Below are positions 1 to 7,620 of a DNA stretch of 64,000 nt, piece by piece. Positions within the stretch are counted from its first letter, which is position 1. Every line of letters starts with the position of its first letter. The DNA comes from Bacteroidota bacterium (lineage in GTDB: Bacteria > Bacteroidota > Bacteroidia > Flavobacteriales > Flavobacteriaceae). The notes under the pieces were generated by a model, which did no database searches, was not told the DNA's origin, and saw nothing but the letters and a program-made list of their open reading frames with translations. The stretch lies in the NCBI GenBank assembly GCA_022562895.1, contig JADFOK010000002.1, positions 1 through 64,000 on the forward strand, given 5' to 3'. Both the position numbers and the translations under genes were made by a program.

Positions 1-513
1 ATGCAAGAACAAAACAATAATTTAGTACTTGAAAATCTAAAAAATAAGAGAGATTATCACTTAAATGCACTTAACATTCTGAATGGAACGATCGCATTAT
101 ATGAATCTCCTTCCAATGAAGAAAATAATTTAAAAAGACAGAAGCCTGAAGTTAAAGGTAAGACTCAGTTGGCTTATAGTAGAAATTTTTCCCCGGCTAA
201 TAAGTTTGTTTATTTTCTTAAAACTGAAAATAGATTTTTACATTTTAGAGAAGTGGCTCATTTAATATTAGGAATGGAAGGTGTTGCTATAAATAAAGAA
301 AATGTTAAAGTCGTTATGGACGATTTGTATTCTGGAACTCAAGTTTTAAAGAAAAATGGAACAATTGAGAAATATCAAGCAACGAAATCATTTCAAGGGA
401 CTTACTGGGGTTCTCCTAAGTGGTTTGATAAAGATCGTAAGCCTAAAAAAGAGCATGCTTGTAATTTAGACTTTGGTAGTACAAAGGAAAAACAAGTTAT
501 CTTTGATTTATAA
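1..513 (+). CDS. hypothetical protein (170 aa; may extend upstream of window)
   Basis: Open frame from base 1 to TAA at 511-513; no family recognised. Confidence 0.6.
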   Translation: MQEQNNNLVLENLKNKRDYHLNALNILNGTIALYESPSNEENNLKRQKPEVKGKTQLAYSRNFSPANKFVYFLKTENRFLHFREVAHLILGMEGVAINKENVKVVMDDLYSGTQVLKKNGTIEKYQATKSFQGTYWGSPKWFDKDRKPKKEHACNLDFGSTKEKQVIFDL

Positions 514-522
514 AATAAAAAA

Positions 523-541
523 GCGCCCATTGTGAGGGCGC
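523..541 (-). terminator. intrinsic terminator, minus-strand polarity
   Basis: Stem gcgccc (523-528)/gggcgc (536-541); the A-rich flank on the left of the plus strand gives a T-run on the minus strand. Confidence 0.7.
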
Positions 542-786
542 GATTATGTGGTGATCGGAGACCGTGTAAAAAGCGATGTTTCATTTGTATAGAAACAACT
601 TTGATAAGCAGTCTACCATTTTTTAAATTAGTAATCTTAAAAGGCTGTCAAATTAATAACAGATGCAAGTTAAGTTAGATTTCTTCTCATAAGAGAAAAT
701 ACTAAGCAAACCAAAGATTATTATTTCAAAATCCTGCTGAAACAGGTAGAAAATGGGTCGATAAGCATAAGCTTGTTGGCTCATTT
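523..786 (-). ncRNA. candidate unassigned small RNA (or 43-aa ORF at 653..784 with a long 3'UTR)
   Basis: Minus-strand TAtaTTTG element at 793-800, terminator at 523-541, no ORF of 60 aa or more apart from the overlapping 402..584 track entry. Confidence 0.35.
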
Positions 787-877
787 CTTTTACAAATATA
801 TAACAAAAGATGATATAATCTTTACTTTTATATGTTAAATATCAATATTTACGAGAATTATTGTATAAAATACAACT

Positions 878-1084
878 TTAATGATGTTTGACTTTAAATA
901 TCTTATACCCCTTGTATAAAATAGGGAAGTCCTTTTTACGAATTATCGTATTGTAACTGTAAAAGTCTTCGCCTTCCATAAACTCACAAATCTTTTTCAA
1001 GTTTCCAAAAGTCCCTAATACCTCACAGTCTTTTAATAGAACGTAACTTTTACGGTTCTCTTGCTGTTCTTTATATGTAGCCAT
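878..1084 (-). CDS. small hypothetical protein (68 aa) divergent from transposase
   Basis: Complete ORF starting MATYKEQQENRKSYVLLKDCEVLGTF; shares a structured intergenic region with the transposase. Confidence 0.55.
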   Translation of the reverse strand: MATYKEQQENRKSYVLLKDCEVLGTFGNLKKICEFMEGEDFYSYNTIIRKKDFPILYKGYKIFKVKHH

Positions 1085-1104
1085 GGGGTAAATATATGTA
1101 ATAA

Positions 1105-1172
1105 ATACAATAATACTCGAATAAATTTGTATTTATATTTGTATATATCATTATATTCGAGTATATTTGTAT
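1105..1172. promoter_or_regulatory. divergent promoter region with 19-bp inverted repeats
   Basis: atacaataatactcgaata (1105-1123) and tattcgagtatatttgtat (1154-1172) are inverted repeats, 17/19 matching; TAtaTTTG at 1162-1169. Confidence 0.5.
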
Positions 1173-1191
1173 AAGAATTAAAACAAACATT

Positions 1192-2129
1192 ATGAACTTC
1201 AAATCACTACCACAGCTTTTAGATCATTTCAAGGAAGAAAAAACTTGTATTGAGTATTATGAGAATATTCGTTGGGGTGGTAATCCGGCGTGTCCTCAAT
1301 GTGGCAGCTTAAACCCTTATAAAACTACAAGAGGTTACAAATGTTCAGATAACGAATGTTACAAGAAGTTTACCGTTAAAGTAGGGACTATCTTTGAAAA
1401 TTCTAAGATACCTTTTAGAATATGGTTTGCAGCAATTTATTTAGCAACTTCTCATAAAAAAGGGATTAGTTCAGTACAACTGGCAATCGATTTGGGAATT
1501 ACTCAAAAATCTAGTTGGTTCGTTCTTCATAGAATTAGAGAAATGCTAAAGGACAAAGCACCGAGAATGTTGGGCGAAAACAATATGGTAGAAATTGACG
1601 AGGCTTATATTGGTGGGAAAGAACAAAACAAACACACTAGTAAAAGACGTTCTGATAAATACCCACATCTTAAAAATGACGGCACACCCTACACGCCTAA
1701 GACTATGGTAGTAGGATTTATTGAACGTAAAGGACAAGTAGTATTAAAAAAAGTACCTAGAGCGGTTAAATACGAGGTTCAGCCTTTAATTGATGTTCAC
1801 ATTAAGCACGGTTCAAAAGTACATACAGACGAAAGTCATATTTATAGAAATCTGGATTTAACTTACAATCATTCAACGGTTGTACATTCTGCTAGACAGT
1901 ATGTTGTAGGTAATGTTCACACGAATACTATTGAGAACTTTTGGAACGTTTTAAAGCGTGGTTTGCATGTGTGTATCACCATGTAAGTGATAAACATTTT
2001 GAGGCGTATTTAGATGAATATGCAGCGAGATTTAATACTCGTAATCTAACATCACAAGAGAGTTTTGAAAATTTCTTGGTTCAGAGTGAAAGTGTGTTGT
2101 CTTATAAGGACTTGACTTCTGAATTTTAA
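1192..2129 (+). pseudogene. IS1595/ISXO2-like transposase, frameshifted
   Basis: ORF 1192..1986 has an N-terminal Cys-rich ribbon (CPQCGSLNPYKTTRGYKC) and DDE-type motifs (EIDEAYIGGKE, HTDESHIY, TIENFWNVLKRG); the C-terminal part VYHHVSDKHFEAYLDEYAARFN continues in the -1 frame (1941..2129). Confidence 0.85.
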
Positions 2130-2219
2130 TAGATATTAATGTAACAAATAATGATTGCGTTCGTCTAACTTATTGACAAACAGCTGTTAAATTATTTAGA
2201 ATTGTTATAAATAATAGTT

Positions 2220-2244
2220 AAATTCGACATGTCATGTCGAATTT
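2220..2244. promoter_or_regulatory. 25-bp palindrome, putative operator
   Basis: aaattcgacatg (2220-2231) t catgtcgaattt (2233-2244); perfect 12-bp arms. Confidence 0.65.
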
Positions 2245-2258
2245 TGGCATATACTTTG

Positions 2259-2266
2259 TATATTTG
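2259..2266 (+). promoter_or_regulatory. Bacteroidetes-type -7 element TAtaTTTG
   Basis: tatatttg about 6-8 nt upstream of the hairpin RNA start. Confidence 0.5.
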
Positions 2267-2271
2267 TACAC

Positions 2272-2325
2272 AACAAACCACTCCCGCCTATCCACGATGC
2301 GTATTAGGGGTGGTGTTTTATTTTA
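2272..2325 (+). ncRNA. structured leader / candidate abiF-type RNA ending in a U-tract
   Basis: accac (2277-2281) pairs with gtggt (2310-2314), ccc (2283-2285) with ggg (2307-2309), followed by ttttatttt (2316-2324); lies directly upstream of the Abi_2 gene. Confidence 0.5.
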
Positions 2326-2333
2326 TAGCCATT

Positions 2334-3377
2334 GTGATTCTCTACAAAAAGCCATTTCTAACTTATTTAGAACAAATCGAAAAACTCGAAAAAAGAGGAT
2401 TAAAAATTAAAAACAAATCCAAGGCACTTCATTTACTTGAGAATTTAAGTTACTACAGACTAAGTGGGTATCTCTACCCAATGCTTACCGAAAACAAAGA
2501 GAATCATAAATTTAAGGATGATAGCACATTTGAAAGCGCATTTAAAATGTATTGCTTTGATAGGGAACTTAGGCTTTTAGTATTGAGTAATCTTGAAAAA
2601 ATTGAAGTTTCTTTTAGGGCTAAACTCACTTATGTTTTCGCAAATAAATATGACACTTTTTGGTACACTTACGACAAGCTGTTTAAAAACAATGGAATAC
2701 ATCAAAATAGTATCGAAGCTGTCAATAAACTTTATATTGATAGCACTGAAGATTTTGTAATTAAATATAAAAGAAAATATATAAATAATTTTTTACCTAG
2801 TTGGATGGGAATGGAAATAGTAACCTTTACGCATCTATCTAAGTTGTATGAAAATGCAAAAGATACTGCTGCAAAGGCTGAAATATCCAGTTACTATGGT
2901 CTTCCATATCAAATGTTTGAAAACTGGTTGTTAATGCTTACTTATGTTAGGAACATTTGTGCTCATCATTCAAGATTTTGGAATAGAGAGTTTTCAATTA
3001 AGGTGCGAAAAACTAATAAACCATTACCTAATAATTGGATTGAACAGAGCGGTATTGCAAGAAATAAAGCGTATATTTATCTTTCAATAATAAAGTATAT
3101 TCTAGATTGCATAAATCCTAAAAATTCTTTTAAAGTAAATCTTTTAGAACTTTTTGAGAAGTATCCGAGTATTGATTATAAAAGAAGTATGGCCTTCCCA
3201 GAAAATTGGAAAGAACAACCCTTGTGGAATCTAGAAAATAATTCAGTTAAAGACATGAAAAAAGAAAATGTTGAAAAAATACCAGAAGCCAAAGAGGACA
3301 AACTTCACATAGAGGGCTCATTAGACGATGTTTTAAAAGTTTCCGTACCCAAACCAAAGGAAAAGGAAACTAAATAG
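2334..3377 (+). CDS. Abi family protein (Abi_2 / AbiD-AbiF-like, HEPN RNase motif)
   Basis: FLTYLEQIEKLEKRGLKI, LENLSYYRLSGYLYP, YCFDRELRLLVLSNLEKIEVSFRAKL, YVRNICAHHSRFWNR (R-N-x4-H type). The tracked start at 2229 lies inside the palindrome and upstream of the -7 element; GTG at 2334 (VILYKKPFLTYLEQ) is the likelier start. Confidence 0.85.
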   Translation: MILYKKPFLTYLEQIEKLEKRGLKIKNKSKALHLLENLSYYRLSGYLYPMLTENKENHKFKDDSTFESAFKMYCFDRELRLLVLSNLEKIEVSFRAKLTYVFANKYDTFWYTYDKLFKNNGIHQNSIEAVNKLYIDSTEDFVIKYKRKYINNFLPSWMGMEIVTFTHLSKLYENAKDTAAKAEISSYYGLPYQMFENWLLMLTYVRNICAHHSRFWNREFSIKVRKTNKPLPNNWIEQSGIARNKAYIYLSIIKYILDCINPKNSFKVNLLELFEKYPSIDYKRSMAFPENWKEQPLWNLENNSVKDMKKENVEKIPEAKEDKLHIEGSLDDVLKVSVPKPKEKETK

Positions 3378-3715
3378 TATTGCACTCATTTTTGGATGTA
3401 TTGTAGGGTTCAACGTGACAGATATTGCAAGGTGCAGAAACGTTCATTCAAATAGAAATATTGAATTTCGACTTAGTCCTCGCAAGAGTTTAAGCGTGCT
3501 ACCGTTTATGAAATTCAAGCGTTTTAATTCTTCAAAAAATCTTACCGGATTTCTCATAACTTTTTTATAATTACTTGTCCCTTGTTGTATATAGATGCCG
3601 TTTTATTATCTACAGAATCAATTACAAACGACTACAACCGTTTGTAAACAACTATAAACGAAAGTAAGTAAGTAACATCCAACTCTTATAAAAACACCGC
3701 CTTACGTTTGCAGTA

Positions 3716-3734
3716 TTGAATCATCGTGGTTCAA
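3716..3734 (+). promoter_or_regulatory. hairpin in ssb leader
   Basis: ttgaatca-tcg-tggttcaa (8-bp stem with one G-T pair). Confidence 0.35.
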
Positions 3735-3767
3735 TTTCTTAACTGTTTAACATTAAAATTAATTATT

Positions 3768-4103
3768 ATGAACACACTTAGAAACAAAGTACAGTTGATT
3801 GGAAATTTAGGAAATGATCCTGAAATTATTACAACGGAGTCTGGAAAAAAATTGGCAAAATTCAGTATTGCCACAAATGAATCTTATAAAGACTCAAAAG
3901 GAGAACGTGTTACAGACACCCAATGGCACAATGTAATAGCCTGGGGGAAAATAGCAGAGATAATTGAGAGTTATGTTACCAAAGGCAAGGAAGTTGCCAT
4001 AGAAGGAAAACTAATAAACCGTTCTTGGGAAGATAAAGAAGGTAATAAACGCTATACAACCGAGGTGGTTTGTAACGAACTTTTGATGCTTGGGAAATCA
4101 TAA
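3768..4103 (+). CDS. ssb: single-stranded DNA-binding protein
   Basis: MNTLRNKVQLIGNLGNDPEI...KFSIATNESYKDSKGE...TQWHNVIAWGKIAEIIESYVTKGKEVAIEGKL; start reassigned from 3726 to ATG 3768. Confidence 0.9.
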   Translation: MNTLRNKVQLIGNLGNDPEIITTESGKKLAKFSIATNESYKDSKGERVTDTQWHNVIAWGKIAEIIESYVTKGKEVAIEGKLINRSWEDKEGNKRYTTEVVCNELLMLGKS

Positions 4104-4127
4104 ATTATAATTTCAATTTATTATTAT

Positions 4128-4149
4128 AAGGCTCTCAATTGAGGGCCTT
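4128..4149. terminator. hairpin downstream of ssb
   Basis: aaggctctcaattgagggcctt, near-perfect inverted repeat. Confidence 0.5.
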
Positions 4150-4395
4150 AATAATTTGCATTTTACTAAAGAAATAAATAAAAAAGGAAGGGTTATTTTC
4201 TTACAGAGCTTCACTTTTTATATAAAGAATAAACAAATATTTTATCCTCCAATCGTAATCATACTACGATTTTGAATATGTAACTTAGGTTCTTGTAATC
4301 TTTTGAAGTGTAATTTGGGCCATTTAAAAACTAGATGTCAATTTGGAGGATATACTAATAGTATCGTTTAAATTTATTTAAAAGAAACACATCCT

Positions 4396-4403
4396 TATCT
4401 TTG
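4396..4403 (+). promoter_or_regulatory. -7 element TAtcTTTG
   Basis: 25 nt upstream of ATG 4428. Confidence 0.5.
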
Positions 4404-4427
4404 CAAACAGAATTTCAGAAAATTTAT

Positions 4428-5675
4428 ATGAAGAATTCAGATAGAATAGAATTAATGGCCCCTGCGGGAAATTTTGAATCCTTACAGGCCGCTATTACCA
4501 ATGGAGCAGATTCTGTGTTTTTTGGTGTAGACCAGCTTAATATGCGCGCAAGAGCGAGTATTAATTTTACTATTGAAGACTTACCCGAAATTACAAAACG
4601 ATGTGAAGAAAGAAAAATACGAACCTATCTCACGCTAAATACCATTATTTACGATCACGATCTATCTATTATTAAGACCCTCTTGGATGCAGCTAAAGTT
4701 GCAGGTATAACTGCAGTTATTGCCATGGATCAGGCAGTTATTTCCTATGCGAGACAAATTGATATGGAAGTCCATATTTCTACTCAAATAAATATAACCA
4801 ATATTGAAACCGTAAAATTCTACGCTTTGTTTGCCGATACTATGGTAATGAGTAGAGAGCTCAGTTTACGTCAAGTAAAAAAGATTACTGAGCAGGTAGA
4901 AAAAGAACAAATAAAGGGACCTTCGGGAAAATTGGTTGAGATTGAAATTTTTGGACATGGTGCATTGTGTATGGCGGTATCCGGGAAATGTTATCTAAGT
5001 TTACATTCACATAATTCTTCTGCAAATAGAGGAGCTTGCAAACAAAATTGTAGAAAAAAATATACTGTTATAGACCAGGAAACAGGATTTGAAATAGAAC
5101 TTGACAACGAATACATGATGTCCCCGGAAGATTTATGTACACTAGACTTTTTGGATCAAGTGATAGATACAGGTATAAAAGTATTAAAAATTGAGGGACG
5201 CGGTCGTGCTCCGGAGTATGTTGCAAAAGTTATTAAAACCTATAGAGAGGCAATTGACGCTTACTATGATGGGTCTTTTTCAAAAGAAAAAGTGAAGAAT
5301 TGGATGACAGAATTAGAAAAAGTATATAATCGAGGTTTTTGGAGCGGATACTATTTAGGGCAAAAATTAGGCGAATGGAGTGATATAGATGGTTCAAAAG
5401 CTACCCAAAAGAAAGTTTATATAGGCAAGGGAATGCATTACTTCCCTAAAAGCAAGATAGCCGAATTTAAAATTGAGGCCTTTGATCTTACTATTGGAGA
5501 TACAATATTAATTACAGGCCCCACCACGGGAGTTGAAGAATTTGAACTCACCGAAATGTTAGTGAATGATAAGAAATTAGAGAAAGCCCGAAAAGGAGAT
5601 TCGTGTACTATTCCGGTGGATTTTAGAATCAGAATGTCAGACAAGCTTTATAAAATTGTAAAGAATAATCCCTAA
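4428..5675 (+). CDS. peptidase U32 family protein
   Basis: ELMAPAGNFESLQAAITNGADSVFFGV; Cys cluster CMAVSGKCYLSLHSHNSSANRGACKQNC. Confidence 0.9.
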   Translation: MKNSDRIELMAPAGNFESLQAAITNGADSVFFGVDQLNMRARASINFTIEDLPEITKRCEERKIRTYLTLNTIIYDHDLSIIKTLLDAAKVAGITAVIAMDQAVISYARQIDMEVHISTQINITNIETVKFYALFADTMVMSRELSLRQVKKITEQVEKEQIKGPSGKLVEIEIFGHGALCMAVSGKCYLSLHSHNSSANRGACKQNCRKKYTVIDQETGFEIELDNEYMMSPEDLCTLDFLDQVIDTGIKVLKIEGRGRAPEYVAKVIKTYREAIDAYYDGSFSKEKVKNWMTELEKVYNRGFWSGYYLGQKLGEWSDIDGSKATQKKVYIGKGMHYFPKSKIAEFKIEAFDLTIGDTILITGPTTGVEEFELTEMLVNDKKLEKARKGDSCTIPVDFRIRMSDKLYKIVKNNP

Positions 5676-5678
5676 ATC

Positions 5679-5909
5679 ATGATAGTAGTTACCTTACAAC
5701 GCAAAAAGTGCATTGGTTGTAACTATTGTGTAGAATTGGCACCATTGCAGTTTCAAATGTCAAAAAAAGACGGAAAAGCAGTTTTAATACGTGGAATCGA
5801 AAAAAAAGGATTTTACACCATTAAATCACCCGACGAAACTATTCATGAAGTTTGTGACCTAGCCGCAAAAGCCTGTCCAACAAAAATTATTAGTGTAAAG
5901 ATTGTTTAA
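5679..5909 (+). CDS. ferredoxin-like iron-sulfur protein
   Basis: KCIGCNYC...CDLAAKACPTKII. Confidence 0.85.
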   Translation: MIVVTLQRKKCIGCNYCVELAPLQFQMSKKDGKAVLIRGIEKKGFYTIKSPDETIHEVCDLAAKACPTKIISVKIV

Positions 5910-7336
5910 AACTTAATAACTTCATATAAATCTTGATTTTGTTTATAGAAACCATAAATAAAATCATCGTTGTTCTTGAAAATAGTTTGGGCTCTAATAT
6001 TTTTATTTCTTTCATAGTATTCTTTAATTTTATCAAAAGGGTTTTTTTGGATTCTTCCTTCAATATGATTGAAGTCATCATCAAATAATCCAGTTACTCT
6101 AACCGATTTTGTATTTGTATACCCATTAAAAGTAGAGGTAAGGGTGTTAAAAGAAGCTACGATTAAAACTCCTCCAATTCCTCCAACAGTAGCACCGATA
6201 ATAATATAAGGATTGTCGGGTTTATCAAGCGAGCTTCCAAATGTAATTTCATACACTTTATTTTGTTTATATACGGAAATACCTGCATTGGCTTGTGAAA
6301 TTTTACGTAAGAATTGGGCGGTTTTATCTAATTCCCGATACTTATCAAAATCTCCCCCTTCTAAAATAATAGCTGTGTTTTTAAAATAGAAGGTCTCTTC
6401 TTTCATAAGAGAATATTCTTTAACTATTTTTTCTGTTGCAATATCAACCATTCGAAGCCTTAGTTGTTTCGTATTGCAAATGATCTGAAAAAGAGTATTA
6501 TCAAATAAAAAACTATTGGATTTTAACCCTAAGCGGGATCCGTCAAAACTTGGTTTTAACACCCTTTTAGTTGAAAATTTATAATTATCTAAGTCAATGG
6601 TTATAAGGTAAGTGAATTCATTATATCGATCTGAAGTAAAAGTCACCTTATTTTCAAAATGGTATAATTTAAATTTTTTTGACGTAATTTCAATAGAATT
6701 AGGAGCATTGTGTTCTATTTTTCCAGTAACTATGGATAGCTTTCCCGATATAGCGTCTCTTTTGAAAATAAATTTATTAAGTTTAATCGGCCTGTCTCTC
6801 CTATCCAAAAAGGCATTTTCTTTAAATTTTATTTCATGAAGTATTGGTGTAAGATTTTCATTAAACTCATAAATATTAATTTGAGAAGAATTCTTTGGAA
6901 TAGAGAACAAATAAAACGTATTGTTTGAGCTTATGGACTCAATAAAAATTTCACCTTTTAATTTAAAGTCTAATTCTTGAACATGACTAAAACCGGTTTT
7001 AAAATCAAAAATCATAATTCCATAACTTCGCCCATTTTGAGTGTTCATGAAAAGATTTATTTTACTCCCCTTTACTTGATACCCAATAAAAGTTTTAAAT
7101 TTTGAAGGTAAGTCAGTTGCTTTAATTCTTCCAATCTCATTATAATTTTTATCAAAAAGGAATCCTCTTACATAATCGTTTTCTTCAAGAAAAACAGCAA
7201 AATTACCAGTCTCTTTATCAACTACATTAAATGATTCTTTAACCCTGGCATCAGCAGTTAAACCAATAATTTTTTTCTGAGCAACTCCAGAAAATACAAT
7301 TGAAATTGCAAAAAAAAGGAATACTAGTTTTTTCAT
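5906..7336 (-). CDS. hypothetical exported protein
   Basis: Signal peptide MKKLVFLFFAISIVFSGVAQ; no family recognised. Confidence 0.7.
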   Translation of the reverse strand: MKKLVFLFFAISIVFSGVAQKKIIGLTADARVKESFNVVDKETGNFAVFLEENDYVRGFLFDKNYNEIGRIKATDLPSKFKTFIGYQVKGSKINLFMNTQNGRSYGIMIFDFKTGFSHVQELDFKLKGEIFIESISSNNTFYLFSIPKNSSQINIYEFNENLTPILHEIKFKENAFLDRRDRPIKLNKFIFKRDAISGKLSIVTGKIEHNAPNSIEITSKKFKLYHFENKVTFTSDRYNEFTYLITIDLDNYKFSTKRVLKPSFDGSRLGLKSNSFLFDNTLFQIICNTKQLRLRMVDIATEKIVKEYSLMKEETFYFKNTAIILEGGDFDKYRELDKTAQFLRKISQANAGISVYKQNKVYEITFGSSLDKPDNPYIIIGATVGGIGGVLIVASFNTLTSTFNGYTNTKSVRVTGLFDDDFNHIEGRIQKNPFDKIKEYYERNKNIRAQTIFKNNDDFIYGFYKQNQDLYEVIKF

Positions 7337-7345
7337 ATAAAATAA

Positions 7346-7620
7346 TTAATTGATTGTTCCCCCATTATTTACCCCCTCTTCACCTGGCTTTCCACACCTC
7401 GTAAGGCCCTGGGGGCAAGATTGACCAAAACGGTTACTTTTTTACCAAGTACTTCTTCGGTTGTAAAACTTTCGACGATGCCGGAAACAATGTTGCGTAC
7501 ATCCAATCCGGTATCTACTTTTAAGACTAAAAGTTTTTTGGTTTTGGGCATTTTTTCTGCTTCAATAATGGTTCCCACTCGCATATCGAGTTTGGTAAAA
7601 TCATCGAAAGTAATGATTTC
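7346..7620 (-). pseudogene. metG: remnant of MetRS C-terminal tRNA-binding (EMAPII-like) domain
   Basis: [38 protein letters not shown]...LAPRALRGVESQ is out of frame with the metG body; the expected tail EGVNNGGTIN* is in another frame at 7346-7378. Confidence 0.75.

Noticed and set aside
402-584. Minus-strand ORF 402..584
   Set aside because: Overlaps the coding end of 1..513 and spans the terminator hairpin
1950-1956. Programmed -1 frameshifting in the transposase
   Set aside because: Slippage at T_TTA_AAG would remove the conserved RG; a 1-nt deletion further downstream fits homology better. Retained only as a low-interest finding
643-2171. Possible IS terminal inverted repeats (aagttaga 672-679 vs tctaactt 2164-2171)
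   Set aside because: Only 8 bp match and the flanks diverge; no target-site duplication was identified
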